From positions 1 through 35,606 of IMG/VR virus record IMGVR_UViG_3300048032_000096: a stretch of DNA of 35,606 nucleotides. The stretch is one strand, 5' to 3'. Origin of the DNA: a virus. A model generated the notes under the pieces. The model was given only the letters and a program-made list of their open reading frames with translations, searched no databases and was not told the origin of the DNA. Position numbers and translations under genes: made by a program. Below are positions 7,523-17,929 of this stretch, one piece after another. Position 1 is the stretch's first letter. Each line of letters starts with the position of its first letter.

Positions 7523-10500
7523 TAGTAACGATTCGTTGGGATAATTCCTAGTTCGGCATTTCTATCATTCATTTTCTTAAGATTAATACGCTGCTGAATA
7601 GCATCTTGCATTTCAAAATCAAGTTCTTCAAATGCTAACTCTTCAGCTTGTTTCTGAGCATCTTTCAGTAAGATATGAATTTGATCATACCTACCAATTG
7701 GTAACTCTTTAGAACCAATAAAATTAGGAAAACGTCTTGCTTCTTTTAATTCTTTTATTGTATTACGAACATCTGCAATCTTACTAATCCTATTAATTTC
7801 TTGTCTAAAGAAACCACGTTTACCCATCTTAGCGTTTAACTCTGCACGTTCTTCAGCTAGAAGTTCAACACCATTACGTGTTTGAAATGCAGATGATACA
7901 TCATATTCAATGTCATATAAGAATTGTTCTTCTTTAGACATTGCAGGGTGTACTTTAAGTGGAGAATAAGTATTATAGATACGTTGTAACATATTATACT
8001 TATTAGGTGCTTCACCACTAATAGGACTAATAACAGTAGGTAACCTATTAGTTTCATCAATTAAACCCATTATCTGGTTACGATTAGCTAGTTGCTCAAT
8101 AATATTATTATTTACTTCTTTATAACCACCATCAAGAATACGACCAAATTCATTACGCATCCCAGCTAAAGGACCAAGTGAGTTAATTTGACCAGCTACA
8201 AAACGATTAGCTGAAAATTTATTACCACTTAAAGTTTCTACAAGAGGACGTAAAGCAGAGATACCAGCCTGATCTGTTAATGCTGCTGCAAGAACAAAAG
8301 TAGACTTTTCAAAGAAATGTTCAGTAGCAGCTTCACCTAGCATGTCGAAGTTATCAGCAATGTTAGCAACCATTGCAACCCAATTACTTAAACCAGGACC
8401 AAGCAGTTCATTATACTCAAACCTAGTACCATCAGGACCAACAACAGACCTCATTTTAAAGTTACTATTCTTTTGACGTGCACGATTTAGTTGACGGTCA
8501 ACTGAACCATCACCTGTTGTACTAAATAAACCATCACCAAATAGCTTATCTTTAATAACACTACCAATAACCATTGTAGTAACAAAACTGGCAATACCTT
8601 TTCTACCAAGAGTTTTATTCTTTAGGTCAATAAGAGTGTTTAATTTAGCAGTTTCATCCATTTGATTAACTTTATGACCACGCTTCAGTAGAATCTTGTC
8701 TACTAACTCAGGTGATTCCATAAAAGTTTGTACAGGTGTATATGCTAAATCATTAACATCTGCTTGGAATGAACGTAATGGAAAAGGTACATAATCATCA
8801 GCTACTCTTACCATATTCATCATCGTTGTTGGAAACGTAAGGAATGGTGTAAGACCAGGTAATGTTCTAAGTAAACCATTTACTTGTTCTGTTAAACCTG
8901 TATCTAAGTTAAGAGCAATATCAGCATTGTTATACTTAACAGCCTGATCTACAATAATACCGTTCTTATCAAACATACTATTGTATTCAGTTTCAGCTAG
9001 TTCTTTAACTCTTGCTGGTGTTGCTGCTTCTCCTAAACGATCAAGCTCATCCATTGCACGGAAACGTGCTTGTGCATTAGCTAATGTAGCACCAGTCCAA
9101 CCATCAAAACCTGTAAACAAGTTAGGTGTTAACCTAAATACAGGGTCAGCTGCCATTGCTTGTTGGTCTTCAAATAGTTTAACTAAGTATTTAAAACCAT
9201 GGTTACCACGCATGGATTCTTCTTCAGCAATAAAACGATATTGGTTTAGTTTTTCTTCTTGTTTCATAACAAGATCAAGACGTGTTTGACCTTTTACAGA
9301 GTTAGGGTTTTGTGATGCTTTAGTAAACAACTTACCAGCATAAGGTAATGCTTTCTTTTGTGTATCAAAGACAGCACTGTAAGCCATCCAACCGCGTTGA
9401 AGTGATTTTAGATCTTTGTTCATTAATGAACCAGCAAAATAAGCAACAGGTTCAGCAACTAAACCACTTAGGTTACCATACAATGCCTTAGCTGCAGTTG
9501 CAGGAGCAGACAATAATGAGTTATAGTAATTACCCCTTACAGCTTGTGCAAGGATATTAGGTGATTCTGGTGTACCATCATAAATAGGACGCCACCTAAC
9601 AAAAGTATTTAGAATATCGTCATTCATTTTAGCAATAGTATTAATCTTACCATCACTAAGTTCATATAGTTCAAGGAATGAATCTAAGATCTCAGGGCGA
9701 TTAGCTTGTAAATACTCCCAACTTTCAGTAAACTTCTCACTATCTGACTGAATACTCCTCAAAGCTTGAGGGTAAGACTCACGAATTGATTGTGAAATCT
9801 GTTCAGGTGATTTACCAAAGTTTTTAATACGCTCACCAAGGGCTAAGAAACCACGCTTTTTAGTTGCATAGTATTTAGTAGAACCTACAAGTTGTTGTAA
9901 GAAAGCAAGATTATCACGGATCTTTTCTTTAGCAGTATCAACAGCAATAGAACCTCTATTAATACGGACACCTTCAGACAAGTCAGCAATCTGTCCAGCC
10001 ATGGATGTAGCAGTATAAGCCTGTGCTCTAGCTATATCCATATCAGTATAGTCACTGACCATGTTACTAATAGAACGTAGTGCTCCACTGTAACCTTCTT
10101 CAGTTAATACATCAACGCCAAACTCATTAGTCTGGATTGATGGACCAAGTAGACGTTTGATGTCATCTACACTAGCAGAAGGGTCAAATAGTTCTACAAC
10201 TAGATTATCACCTTGTGCTATAACTTCATCAAAACTAATAGCCCAATCAGCTGCATCCATCCTATAACGGTCTGCATCTTTAAGTTGTTTAGTAAGACCT
10301 ACAGTAATCTCTTCTACACCACCAGGTGTTTCAAGACCATACTTAAGAGCAGGTTCACTGATGAAGTTACCTAGACGACCATACACTGTATCTTTATTAG
10401 CAGCAATACGTGCTGCATCAATACTAGCACCAACGATACCAAAGTCATCTACTGTTCGCATACCTGTTTCTCTGAAGTCATACAAATCATGTACACCCTT

Positions 10501-11517
10501 CATAGGAATGTTAGTATCAGAATTCTTAGACATATTATAATATCCAAGTTCATCTAGATCAGCTTCTTGTTTAGCAACATATTGTGCTAGTGCTTCTTCA
10601 GCATCTGCACTCTTAGGAGCAGGTGCATTATCTGCTAGGTACTTAACAGCTTGTTCAGACTCACCTACAATTACAGGTGGAGTCTTATATAGGTTACCAA
10701 CTTCATCAATAGCTGAACCAAATCGCTTAGCAAAACCTACAAAGGGAATAAGAAAACCTAATGCTAGATCTTCATTAATACTCTTTTGACGTTTTACATC
10801 AGGACTGTCATCATCGAGTGTCGCCCAACTATCGGGAATAAAATCCCATTGAGGTGGTAGTGACTTCTTTACCATTCCAGAAAGGTTATCACCTTCTTCG
10901 TATGGTTCAGCGACAGAACCAACAGCTAACGCTGAGGCAGCTTCTACACCCCTAGCGCCAATAAACTTCATGAAGGCTGTCTCACCTAGCTTAGAACCAA
11001 CTCTAGCTTGTGCAGCCTGTCCTGCTGCCATACCTTTACCCTGCAATATAGCAGTAGGTAATACAACAGCAGAAATATCTCTTGTTACTTGTGCTACTTG
11101 ATCTTCATATTTAGTAGCAGTAGGGATTTGTAAGTTATCTGGTAGCATCATGTTTACTGCATTTGTAACAGTATCAATAATACCTTGACCAGGTGCACTT
11201 AAGCGTTCTTTAACTTGTGTATTAGTTTCATCAAGGGGTTGACCAAAGTAACTAAGACGTTGACCGAGCCCCTCAAAGTAACCACCTTCTTCTTCTTGTG
11301 TGTCCCCACCCGTGGGTTGAGGTTCTGGTTGCATTGGTGTGGGTTGCACTGCCGTAGCAGGTTGTACTTGTTCAACAGGTTCAGCTTTCTGCTCTTCTCG
11401 GGCAGCTAGCCTTTGTTGAATTTCTTCAATCTGTTCATTAGAAAGCTCACGTTCAAGCTCTTCATCTTCAAGTACATAACCCTCACCTAAATTTGCATTT
11501 GCTGCAGGATCATTCAT
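7522..11517 (-). CDS. Internal virion protein D (T7 gp16-like)
   Basis: At 1331 residues this is almost the length of T7 gp16 (about 1318) and it lies between the gp15-like gene and the tail fibre, as in T7. Residues 1-75 are Glu/Gln/Pro-rich and disordered-looking (EELERELSNEQIEEIQQRLA). The body is long, mostly helical and weakly hydrophobic in places, for example FVTTMVIGSVIKDKLFG near residue 970. Near the C-terminus is NTYSPLKVHPAMSKEEQFL. In T7 this protein is ejected and helps form the trans-envelope channel. I see no lytic transglycosylase domain at the N-terminus, unlike T7 gp16; a wall hydrolase domain is instead on the gp15-like neighbour. Identification is by size, order and character. 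Confidence 0.75.
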   Translation of the reverse strand: MNDPAANANLGEGYVLEDEELERELSNEQIEEIQQRLAAREEQKAEPVEQVQPATAVQPTPMQPEPQPTGGDTQEEEGGYFEGLGQRLSYFGQPLDETNTQVKERLSAPGQGIIDTVTNAVNMMLPDNLQIPTATKYEDQVAQVTRDISAVVLPTAILQGKGMAAGQAAQARVGSKLGETAFMKFIGARGVEAASALAVGSVAEPYEEGDNLSGMVKKSLPPQWDFIPDSWATLDDDSPDVKRQKSINEDLALGFLIPFVGFAKRFGSAIDEVGNLYKTPPVIVGESEQAVKYLADNAPAPKSADAEEALAQYVAKQEADLDELGYYNMSKNSDTNIPMKGVHDLYDFRETGMRTVDDFGIVGASIDAARIAANKDTVYGRLGNFISEPALKYGLETPGGVEEITVGLTKQLKDADRYRMDAADWAISFDEVIAQGDNLVVELFDPSASVDDIKRLLGPSIQTNEFGVDVLTEEGYSGALRSISNMVSDYTDMDIARAQAYTATSMAGQIADLSEGVRINRGSIAVDTAKEKIRDNLAFLQQLVGSTKYYATKKRGFLALGERIKNFGKSPEQISQSIRESYPQALRSIQSDSEKFTESWEYLQANRPEILDSFLELYELSDGKINTIAKMNDDILNTFVRWRPIYDGTPESPNILAQAVRGNYYNSLLSAPATAAKALYGNLSGLVAEPVAYFAGSLMNKDLKSLQRGWMAYSAVFDTQKKALPYAGKLFTKASQNPNSVKGQTRLDLVMKQEEKLNQYRFIAEEESMRGNHGFKYLVKLFEDQQAMAADPVFRLTPNLFTGFDGWTGATLANAQARFRAMDELDRLGEAATPARVKELAETEYNSMFDKNGIIVDQAVKYNNADIALNLDTGLTEQVNGLLRTLPGLTPFLTFPTTMMNMVRVADDYVPFPLRSFQADVNDLAYTPVQTFMESPELVDKILLKRGHKVNQMDETAKLNTLIDLKNKTLGRKGIASFVTTMVIGSVIKDKLFGDGLFSTTGDGSVDRQLNRARQKNSNFKMRSVVGPDGTRFEYNELLGPGLSNWVAMVANIADNFDMLGEAATEHFFEKSTFVLAAALTDQAGISALRPLVETLSGNKFSANRFVAGQINSLGPLAGMRNEFGRILDGGYKEVNNNIIEQLANRNQIMGLIDETNRLPTVISPISGEAPNKYNMLQRIYNTYSPLKVHPAMSKEEQFLYDIEYDVSSAFQTRNGVELLAEERAELNAKMGKRGFFRQEINRISKIADVRNTIKELKEARRFPNFIGSKELPIGRYDQIHILLKDAQKQAEELAFEELDFEMQDAIQQRINLKKMNDRNAELGIIPTNRY

Positions 11518-11520
11518 TGT

Positions 11521-14127
11521 TTAGTTGCTGTAATACTTTTCATAACTGCGGTCTATAGGACCGGTATATATTCCACCACCTGCACGCTGTCCTGCATAGT
11601 GATAAAAGTTACCCATATCGTTGTATAATTTATCTCCTTGACCCATGTTTTGGCGTTGAGTAGTACCTTTAAAATCAGTTCTACCTTCTAAATCAACTAA
11701 CATTGATCGAATTTTTCTTTGACCTTCAGGTGAAGATAAGTCTTGTGCTAATACTGGGTCATATGTAGCTTTTCCTTGATAAACTGGTTGATACTGACCA
11801 GGTTCTCTAATTAGCTCTGAAATAGGTTTACCTGTTTTTGCAGCTCTATTTAAAATAGAAGCTACTACAGCATATACATCATCTCCTGGACCAGCTTCAG
11901 AACCTGCTACAAATGCTAGTTCACTATAATCATTATTTGTCAAACCCTTTAAACCACCTTGAGCAGCTGGTACTTCTTTAGAACGTAAGCGACTGCTGGC
12001 TGTGTTATCTTGCATCACAGCACCACGAATTGATTGTGTCTTATTGTTATGCTTATTAAAAATAAGGTTTGATATATCAGGAGCTTTAATCTGTTCAAAA
12101 ACAGAATTTTTAATAAGTGGTTTGTTTTCACCAGTTGCAGCATTGTTTGCCATCCTTTGTCTATTGAATACTTCAACAAATGAAAAACCATACTTAAGTG
12201 CAAACTCACGAATACCAGCACTAAACTCAGGTATCTGTCCAGGTATTGTAGAACTTTTAAATGTTTCATCCATACCTTGTGGCGTATCTAAAATAAATGG
12301 AAGGTCTACAGTTCCTGTCCCATCCGACAACATTTTTTTCAGTGCCAAATCATGCATCTCAACATCTTCTTTAGAAACGTCAGGCAGCTCAATATTAGGA
12401 AGAGATATTCGACCATTCTCTATTTTTTTATAATATTTACCTTTTAAATTTTCTTTATCTGTAGCTACTTTCCTTTTAACTTCTTCCCATGCAGCTAATG
12501 GATTTTCAAAACCAGCATTTTGTTTTGTTTTTAAAAAATCACGTTTTAATTGAGCATGTACTAAAAGAGTTTGAGGACTATTAGGACCATCACCTGTAAT
12601 GTCTGTTATGTCTCTTGCTGTGGCAATCAAGCCATCAGTAATAGCTTTTTCACTATCTCCATAAACTGAACTCTGTTGACCAGTATAAAGTTCTGAAGCA
12701 GCTTTACGGTTTGTATAAGATGAAGCGTTAACATCAGCCTTTGAAAGCGTACCATTTTTAGCTTTTTTTTCTAATTCTACAAGTTCATCTTCATTTGCTT
12801 TTGACTGATCAGCTATAATCCGAACAATTATAGGGTGAAGTTTACCATTACCTTCCTCTCTTGCTTGCTGATTTGCTAATTTAATAAATTGAGGAAGGTT
12901 TTGTTTAGCAGCTTCAACTAAGTTATCTTGATTTGTAATAGTTGATTGGTTATAATCAACTTGACGTTGACGTTGTGCCTCAGCTACTTTTTTATCTTGA
13001 TTGGCAATCCATGTAGCTTTATCAGCATTAAATCTTTTTGCCGATCTTTTTCTATAAAGTTCTTTATTATCAGTAGGAACATTACCAATTGCTTCAATTT
13101 CTTCTAGACTGTTAGCACCTGTTACTAAACCCGACATCCATTCTTGGGTTTTTTGATAACCTACAGTCTTGGTCATATTATTTTTAGCAATAGTAATCTG
13201 AGCTGTAGTACCATTTTTTGCTAAGTCAGTATAACGTTCAACACTATAATCTTTTACATCTTGTTCTTTATTTCTGGTAGCGTTAGCAATCCTAATATCA
13301 TTTTCGTCATTAAGCTTTATAATAACATCATTAAAATAATCATTGTTAGCAATACCTTTTGTGTGACGCATAAAAGTTTTAACGTCACTTATTGTTTTAT
13401 TATGAAGTGCTCTTTCTACAGCTGGATCTCTATCAGCACCTAAAAATTCAGGTTCTTTTCGTAGTTGACTCCTACGAGCAGTATAATTTGCTCCAAAAAT
13501 TCTACCATTTGATTTTCGGTTTTCAACTATATTGAGAGCTTTTTCACCAAGTCTGTTTTCATTTGTTTTATATACTGGTTCATTAGATTCTACAGCTTCT
13601 TTGTCAATTCCAGTGCCAGCTTGTAACGCAGCTTGTTCAACAGTATTATTAGCATTTAAAATATTTGAATACTGTTCTGAAGTACCAATATCAGCATTAG
13701 TAACCGGTTTTGCTTCCTGTCTTTTCGCTTCTTTTTCTAATTCAGCAGCTTTACGTTTAAGATCCAGTTTCATTGCAGATTCACTGAAATCAACAATACT
13801 ACTTATAATAGTTTCAGTAGCTTGTTGATCGTATTTAGCCTGCTGCTGATCTCGTGCTGTAATTTGATTAAGAGATGTCTGCTCACGTTGTAAATTAGCT
13901 ACTTCAATCTCTCTATTTTCTCTAAATCTTCGTTGTGTATATTCATCATTTTCCCTCATTGCTTGGAGGTTAGTCTCACGCTGTTTCATTTCAGCAGCAT
14001 GATTTTCCTGTAATCCTTTCAACACTGCAGCGTCACGCTTCTCCATTTCAGACAAGCTAGCTTTAGATAATTGAATTGGGTCAAACCCTTTTGATTTTGT
14101 AGCTGATCTAAATTGAAGACGTGCCAT
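11521..14127 (-). CDS. gp15-like internal virion protein with C-terminal cell-wall hydrolase domain
   Basis: The 868-residue protein begins MARLQFRSATKSKGFDPIQL, then has long charged coiled coil (residues about 25-140) and a largely helical body, as expected for an ejected core protein equivalent to T7 gp15. The C-terminal part, about residues 730-850, resembles the SleB/CwlJ type hydrolase family: LAFVAGSEAGPGDDVYAVVA with a likely catalytic Glu in SEAG, then SILNR, and QYQPVYQGKATYDP. This would cut peptidoglycan during DNA injection. It lies between gp14-like and gp16-like genes. The domain call comes from motif resemblance and should be checked by profile search; the structural role by position is more certain. 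Confidence 0.75.
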   Translation of the reverse strand: MARLQFRSATKSKGFDPIQLSKASLSEMEKRDAAVLKGLQENHAAEMKQRETNLQAMRENDEYTQRRFRENREIEVANLQREQTSLNQITARDQQQAKYDQQATETIISSIVDFSESAMKLDLKRKAAELEKEAKRQEAKPVTNADIGTSEQYSNILNANNTVEQAALQAGTGIDKEAVESNEPVYKTNENRLGEKALNIVENRKSNGRIFGANYTARRSQLRKEPEFLGADRDPAVERALHNKTISDVKTFMRHTKGIANNDYFNDVIIKLNDENDIRIANATRNKEQDVKDYSVERYTDLAKNGTTAQITIAKNNMTKTVGYQKTQEWMSGLVTGANSLEEIEAIGNVPTDNKELYRKRSAKRFNADKATWIANQDKKVAEAQRQRQVDYNQSTITNQDNLVEAAKQNLPQFIKLANQQAREEGNGKLHPIIVRIIADQSKANEDELVELEKKAKNGTLSKADVNASSYTNRKAASELYTGQQSSVYGDSEKAITDGLIATARDITDITGDGPNSPQTLLVHAQLKRDFLKTKQNAGFENPLAAWEEVKRKVATDKENLKGKYYKKIENGRISLPNIELPDVSKEDVEMHDLALKKMLSDGTGTVDLPFILDTPQGMDETFKSSTIPGQIPEFSAGIREFALKYGFSFVEVFNRQRMANNAATGENKPLIKNSVFEQIKAPDISNLIFNKHNNKTQSIRGAVMQDNTASSRLRSKEVPAAQGGLKGLTNNDYSELAFVAGSEAGPGDDVYAVVASILNRAAKTGKPISELIREPGQYQPVYQGKATYDPVLAQDLSSPEGQRKIRSMLVDLEGRTDFKGTTQRQNMGQGDKLYNDMGNFYHYAGQRAGGGIYTGPIDRSYEKYYSN

Positions 14128-14162
14128 AAGTTATTAGTTAGTTAGATTTTTTACTATGTATA

Positions 14163-15389
14163 TCAGCTATTAAATGCACCACCAGGTAGTGATGCATCAC
14201 TTAAAGTACCTGCTGCACTACCAATACCACTAATAAGTGGTGCCCATACACTTTGCTGTGCAGGAGATGGTACAAAACCAGGCATTGCTTTCATTGATTT
14301 GATAAACTCTCGTTCAGGTGGTTTCTCAGGTTTAGGATCATAACCACCAAATTCAGGTTCAAGCATCATAGATGCAAAAGTATTAAGGTCAGCATATTTT
14401 CTTTGTTGAATAAGTTCATCAATATTACGTTCAGTTTGATCGATAAAACTCTTCATATTAGAATTCATAATTCGACCATTGTACTCAGCTTCACCTTCTG
14501 CAGCTTCAATAGTATTAATGATCTTTTCTAAATTAAGACCAACACCAGTAATAGCTAGACTTGTTTCAGCATTTAACTCTGCTAACTGAATACCAGCTTG
14601 TTTACGCTTACCAGTTAACTCAGCTTCTAATCCTATAAGAGCACGTTGTAACGTAGCAGCTGATGATTGTTTTGCTTTGAGTCTTGATTTACCAGCTTGA
14701 CCTACAGCAGCTTTACCTTCTGCTATCAAACCATCTACTAAAGTAGCTTGTTTTTGAAGAGAACCAGCAGTCATCAAAGAATCAATTTGATTTGTAATAG
14801 CTGCTGTTCTTAAATTTCTGTTACTTCTAATACCAAGTAGTTTAGTATCTTGTTCCCTAATAGCAAAAGCTTGCTCAGTATAGGCATCTTTTAATGCAGA
14901 TAAACCACTTTCAGCTTGATACTGATTTTGAAGAAACATGTCTTCAAGTGAAGAAAACTGTGAGTCTAAAGCTTGATTTGCTGCTACTTGATTTAAACCA
15001 AATTGACCTGCAGCAATTTGATTACTTTTTTCAAATAGTCTTAGCTGTTGTGCATATGCAAAGTCTTTAAGTTCTTTACCACGTTCCCAATTCTTAATTG
15101 AGGTGTCGTAGCTATAATCACGCATTGCATGATAGTTAGCTTGTTCAGCTGCATCACGCTTTTCATTAAATTTGTTAGTCTTTTTAGCTACTTTTTTGTT
15201 AAATTTTCTTTGCTTCTTAGCATTCTTTCTAGCCTTAGAATTATTTTTGGATGCTTGACTAGCACCCATAATGCCACCGCCAATTGAAGCGACTGCACTG
15301 ATGCCAGCTAAAACTCCTGCTATATTCATCTCTAAACCAGAGACGGCTAGCTGTTCATCTAGAAGATGACTACCTTTTGGATTAAACAT
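14163..15389 (-). CDS. Internal virion protein B (T7 gp14-like)
   Basis: The protein has 408 residues and begins 4 bases after the nozzle gene stops. A hydrophobic Gly/Ala stretch at about residues 22-42 (NIAGVLAGISAVASIGGGIM) is followed by a very basic segment (KARKNAKKQRKFNKKVAKKT) and then long helices to residue 330. The C-terminal 70 residues are Pro/Gly-rich and end SLPGGAFNS. In T7, gp14 is the ejected protein that reaches the outer membrane, and the same hydrophobic plus helical pattern is seen. ATG at codon 21 is an alternative start just before the hydrophobic stretch. Order and character support the call. Confidence 0.75.
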   Translation of the reverse strand: MFNPKGSHLLDEQLAVSGLEMNIAGVLAGISAVASIGGGIMGASQASKNNSKARKNAKKQRKFNKKVAKKTNKFNEKRDAAEQANYHAMRDYSYDTSIKNWERGKELKDFAYAQQLRLFEKSNQIAAGQFGLNQVAANQALDSQFSSLEDMFLQNQYQAESGLSALKDAYTEQAFAIREQDTKLLGIRSNRNLRTAAITNQIDSLMTAGSLQKQATLVDGLIAEGKAAVGQAGKSRLKAKQSSAATLQRALIGLEAELTGKRKQAGIQLAELNAETSLAITGVGLNLEKIINTIEAAEGEAEYNGRIMNSNMKSFIDQTERNIDELIQQRKYADLNTFASMMLEPEFGGYDPKPEKPPEREFIKSMKAMPGFVPSPAQQSVWAPLISGIGSAAGTLSDASLPGGAFNS

Positions 15390-15391
15390 AT

Positions 15392-17929
15392 TTAAGCCCT
15401 CTTATAGAAACGTGGAGAATAGTTACCTTCCCACGTCATTGACACCAACGACACAGGGTATGGAAAATTACTTGTCACTTTTAATTCAAAATTAGTGTTA
15501 CGTTGGTGGATTGGTATAGTAAAAAGGTGTTCGGATGTAATAGGACTACTATCTGCTACATAAGTATTAGCGTCTGTTACATACTCTACGTTTTTCCACT
15601 CATCAGATCCATCTGCTTTTACTTTAAATTGCACTGGACCTGTCCTACCTACAGAGAATTTTACTCTAGAGATAGTTAATGTAGCTGTATAATCAGAGGT
15701 ATTAGGATCTTTCTTATAGTATAACTTAGGTAGTGTTACTTCAAAGTCATAGTTATAACCTACAACAATACCATCAGCATAGTTAGAATAATCACCTTTA
15801 ACTTCAAAGTAATGGTAACCAGTACCAATTTCTGTACGTTCTACTGCCTCTAGATAGAAACCAGCATCAGCATCCACTACTGCAGTTGTACCTACATCTG
15901 CTGTTGGAACAGTCAGAAGCATCACACCTTTAGTATTTCTGAATGGTGTATAAGGTACATAGATTTTAGTTACTTCATTCGTTGAATCATACACCACCGC
16001 ATTGACACCTACAGCAGGCTGTACGGGTCTTGTAGCCATGTCTAGGCATGTATTACCAGTAATGGTAGTTGCGGCTGATACAGAGCTTCCTGTGGGGATC
16101 TCATCAAGTATGATTCTACCTAATGTATATTCATCTTCTTGTTGTGAAATAATGAATACAGAATCATTAATGATGTCTGCTGTTTGGATACTACCAGGTA
16201 GTTGCCATTTTGTCCATGCTTGAAATAGATCTTTCTCTCCAGTATTAAAGTATCTAAATAGATACAAGTAAGATGTAGAGTTATCTACCAGCATAATGAT
16301 AGAGTTTTGTGGACTAACTGTTAAGCTATCAATACTTTCTGGAATCCATTCAAGTACAACCTTACTAATGTCTACCACTAGTGGACCTTGATCCACATCA
16401 CGTAGTTGCATAGTAAATAGTTTACTATACCCAGGTACCTTAGTAATAAATGCTGATGTAGAACCAACATCAACAGGTGCTATATCAGAATCCATTTCAT
16501 AGTTTGAAAGGTCTTTGATAATTGATGTACCAGGTGTTAAGATGTTAGAATCAGAAGCATATACTTGGAACTGTTGTCGTGCACTAAATAGAAGTAGACC
16601 TTGTGAAGAAGGTAAAACCTCAGACAATGTAACAGGACGGATACTAGCTACGTTTAAATCAATAGGATCAGTATCAACTTTTGTTGTAGCAGACTTAACA
16701 AAGAAGTTAAATGAATCATTTGCTGATCCAAAGAATACATTATCTTCAGATAAGATACCAAATCTATTACTAAAGAAGAAAGTAGATTGGATAGGAAAAC
16801 CGATAAAAGATGGAATAGGACTTGTTACATCGTCTCCAGTCTTTCTGTCAGTATATGTAAGAGGAGCAAATGTAAATGCAGTAGGACCAGTATTTTCTAG
16901 CTGGTGTGGCATGGTAGATGCATTAACACCAGGTGAGGTATTACGTGCTACAGTCTCTTGCCAATAACCCCTACCTCTTTCACCATCAGCTGCTTCAAAC
17001 TTAACGTAGTAATCATCTTCAGCAGATGAACTATTTAAAATTTGTACATTGTGATTATGAAATGATTCAACAGGAAGTTCAGAAATATTTGTAACTGAAT
17101 CTTGAAATGCTTCTAGTGCTGTGTTAGTAAGACCACCTTTAGCAGCCAGAGTAAAACCTACTGGTGTACCAGATGGTGTAGTAAAATTAGTTACAACCTG
17201 ATTACTACCATTAGTACGTTTAATAACAAGACTAGTGCTATAACCTTCTAGGTACCAAGAACCTGCAAAGGCTGCATTATTGGATGAATGTTGCGATTCA
17301 ATACCAGCTTTAATTGCATCAACAAGATGGTGTGAAGCATTAACATTACTAGAATCATACAACAACATGTCATCATATGTCGTAGTATTCTGAGCTGTAG
17401 CTGTAAACTTTACACCTTGAATAGTTGCTGAATATTCATAAGTACCAACAAGTTGTTTTAGATTTAACGTACCTACTGAATTTGATACAAACGTACCAAC
17501 TGGTTGCATTGCAGTTGTAACAGTCTTATTTGTAATAACTGTAACATCCTGTACACTACGGAAGTGATAATCTTTCTGTGTAGTACCAGTTAGATACGAA
17601 GCTGCATTGTTAGTTACAGTACAGAAGGTACCATCAGTTGTAGTCCATACATAAATGTTGGAACCTTTGATAGCACCAACATAAGAACCAGTTGCATCAC
17701 GTTCAATAAAGAACCAAATAGCACCCTCTAATTCAGCTTTAGTAAATGCAGTACCATTAGCTTTCTTTAATACATTTGTATGTTGCATCCCTGGTCTCTT
17801 CAATAGACCAAAGGTAGGATCAGGGTAACCGTTAATGCATTCAGTTACTTGTCCTAATAATTTTTTGTCATCATTTTGGCGAGACACACCACCAAGAAAA
17901 TTGGGTACTAGTTGTGTTACTGCTGGCAT
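15392..17929 (-). CDS. Tail nozzle / tail tubular protein B (T7 gp12-like)
   Basis: The 845-residue protein starts MPAVTQLVPNFLGGVSRQND and soon reaches VTECINGYPDPTFGLLKRPG, the usual gp12 N-terminal pattern (GGISQQ..., NGW..., GLQKRP in T7). The middle holds PSFIGFPIQSTFFFSNRFGI and LSEDNVFFGS, matching T7 PSFVG and FFFRNRLGFLSGENI. It ends VSMTWEGNYSPRFYKRA, like GWEGNYLRR at the end of T7 gp12. The protein forms the lower tail tube that the DNA passes through. It starts in a TAATG overlap with the adaptor gene, so the two tail-tube parts are translationally coupled. Confidence 0.92.
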   Translation of the reverse strand: MPAVTQLVPNFLGGVSRQNDDKKLLGQVTECINGYPDPTFGLLKRPGMQHTNVLKKANGTAFTKAELEGAIWFFIERDATGSYVGAIKGSNIYVWTTTDGTFCTVTNNAASYLTGTTQKDYHFRSVQDVTVITNKTVTTAMQPVGTFVSNSVGTLNLKQLVGTYEYSATIQGVKFTATAQNTTTYDDMLLYDSSNVNASHHLVDAIKAGIESQHSSNNAAFAGSWYLEGYSTSLVIKRTNGSNQVVTNFTTPSGTPVGFTLAAKGGLTNTALEAFQDSVTNISELPVESFHNHNVQILNSSSAEDDYYVKFEAADGERGRGYWQETVARNTSPGVNASTMPHQLENTGPTAFTFAPLTYTDRKTGDDVTSPIPSFIGFPIQSTFFFSNRFGILSEDNVFFGSANDSFNFFVKSATTKVDTDPIDLNVASIRPVTLSEVLPSSQGLLLFSARQQFQVYASDSNILTPGTSIIKDLSNYEMDSDIAPVDVGSTSAFITKVPGYSKLFTMQLRDVDQGPLVVDISKVVLEWIPESIDSLTVSPQNSIIMLVDNSTSYLYLFRYFNTGEKDLFQAWTKWQLPGSIQTADIINDSVFIISQQEDEYTLGRIILDEIPTGSSVSAATTITGNTCLDMATRPVQPAVGVNAVVYDSTNEVTKIYVPYTPFRNTKGVMLLTVPTADVGTTAVVDADAGFYLEAVERTEIGTGYHYFEVKGDYSNYADGIVVGYNYDFEVTLPKLYYKKDPNTSDYTATLTISRVKFSVGRTGPVQFKVKADGSDEWKNVEYVTDANTYVADSSPITSEHLFTIPIHQRNTNFELKVTSNFPYPVSLVSMTWEGNYSPRFYKRA

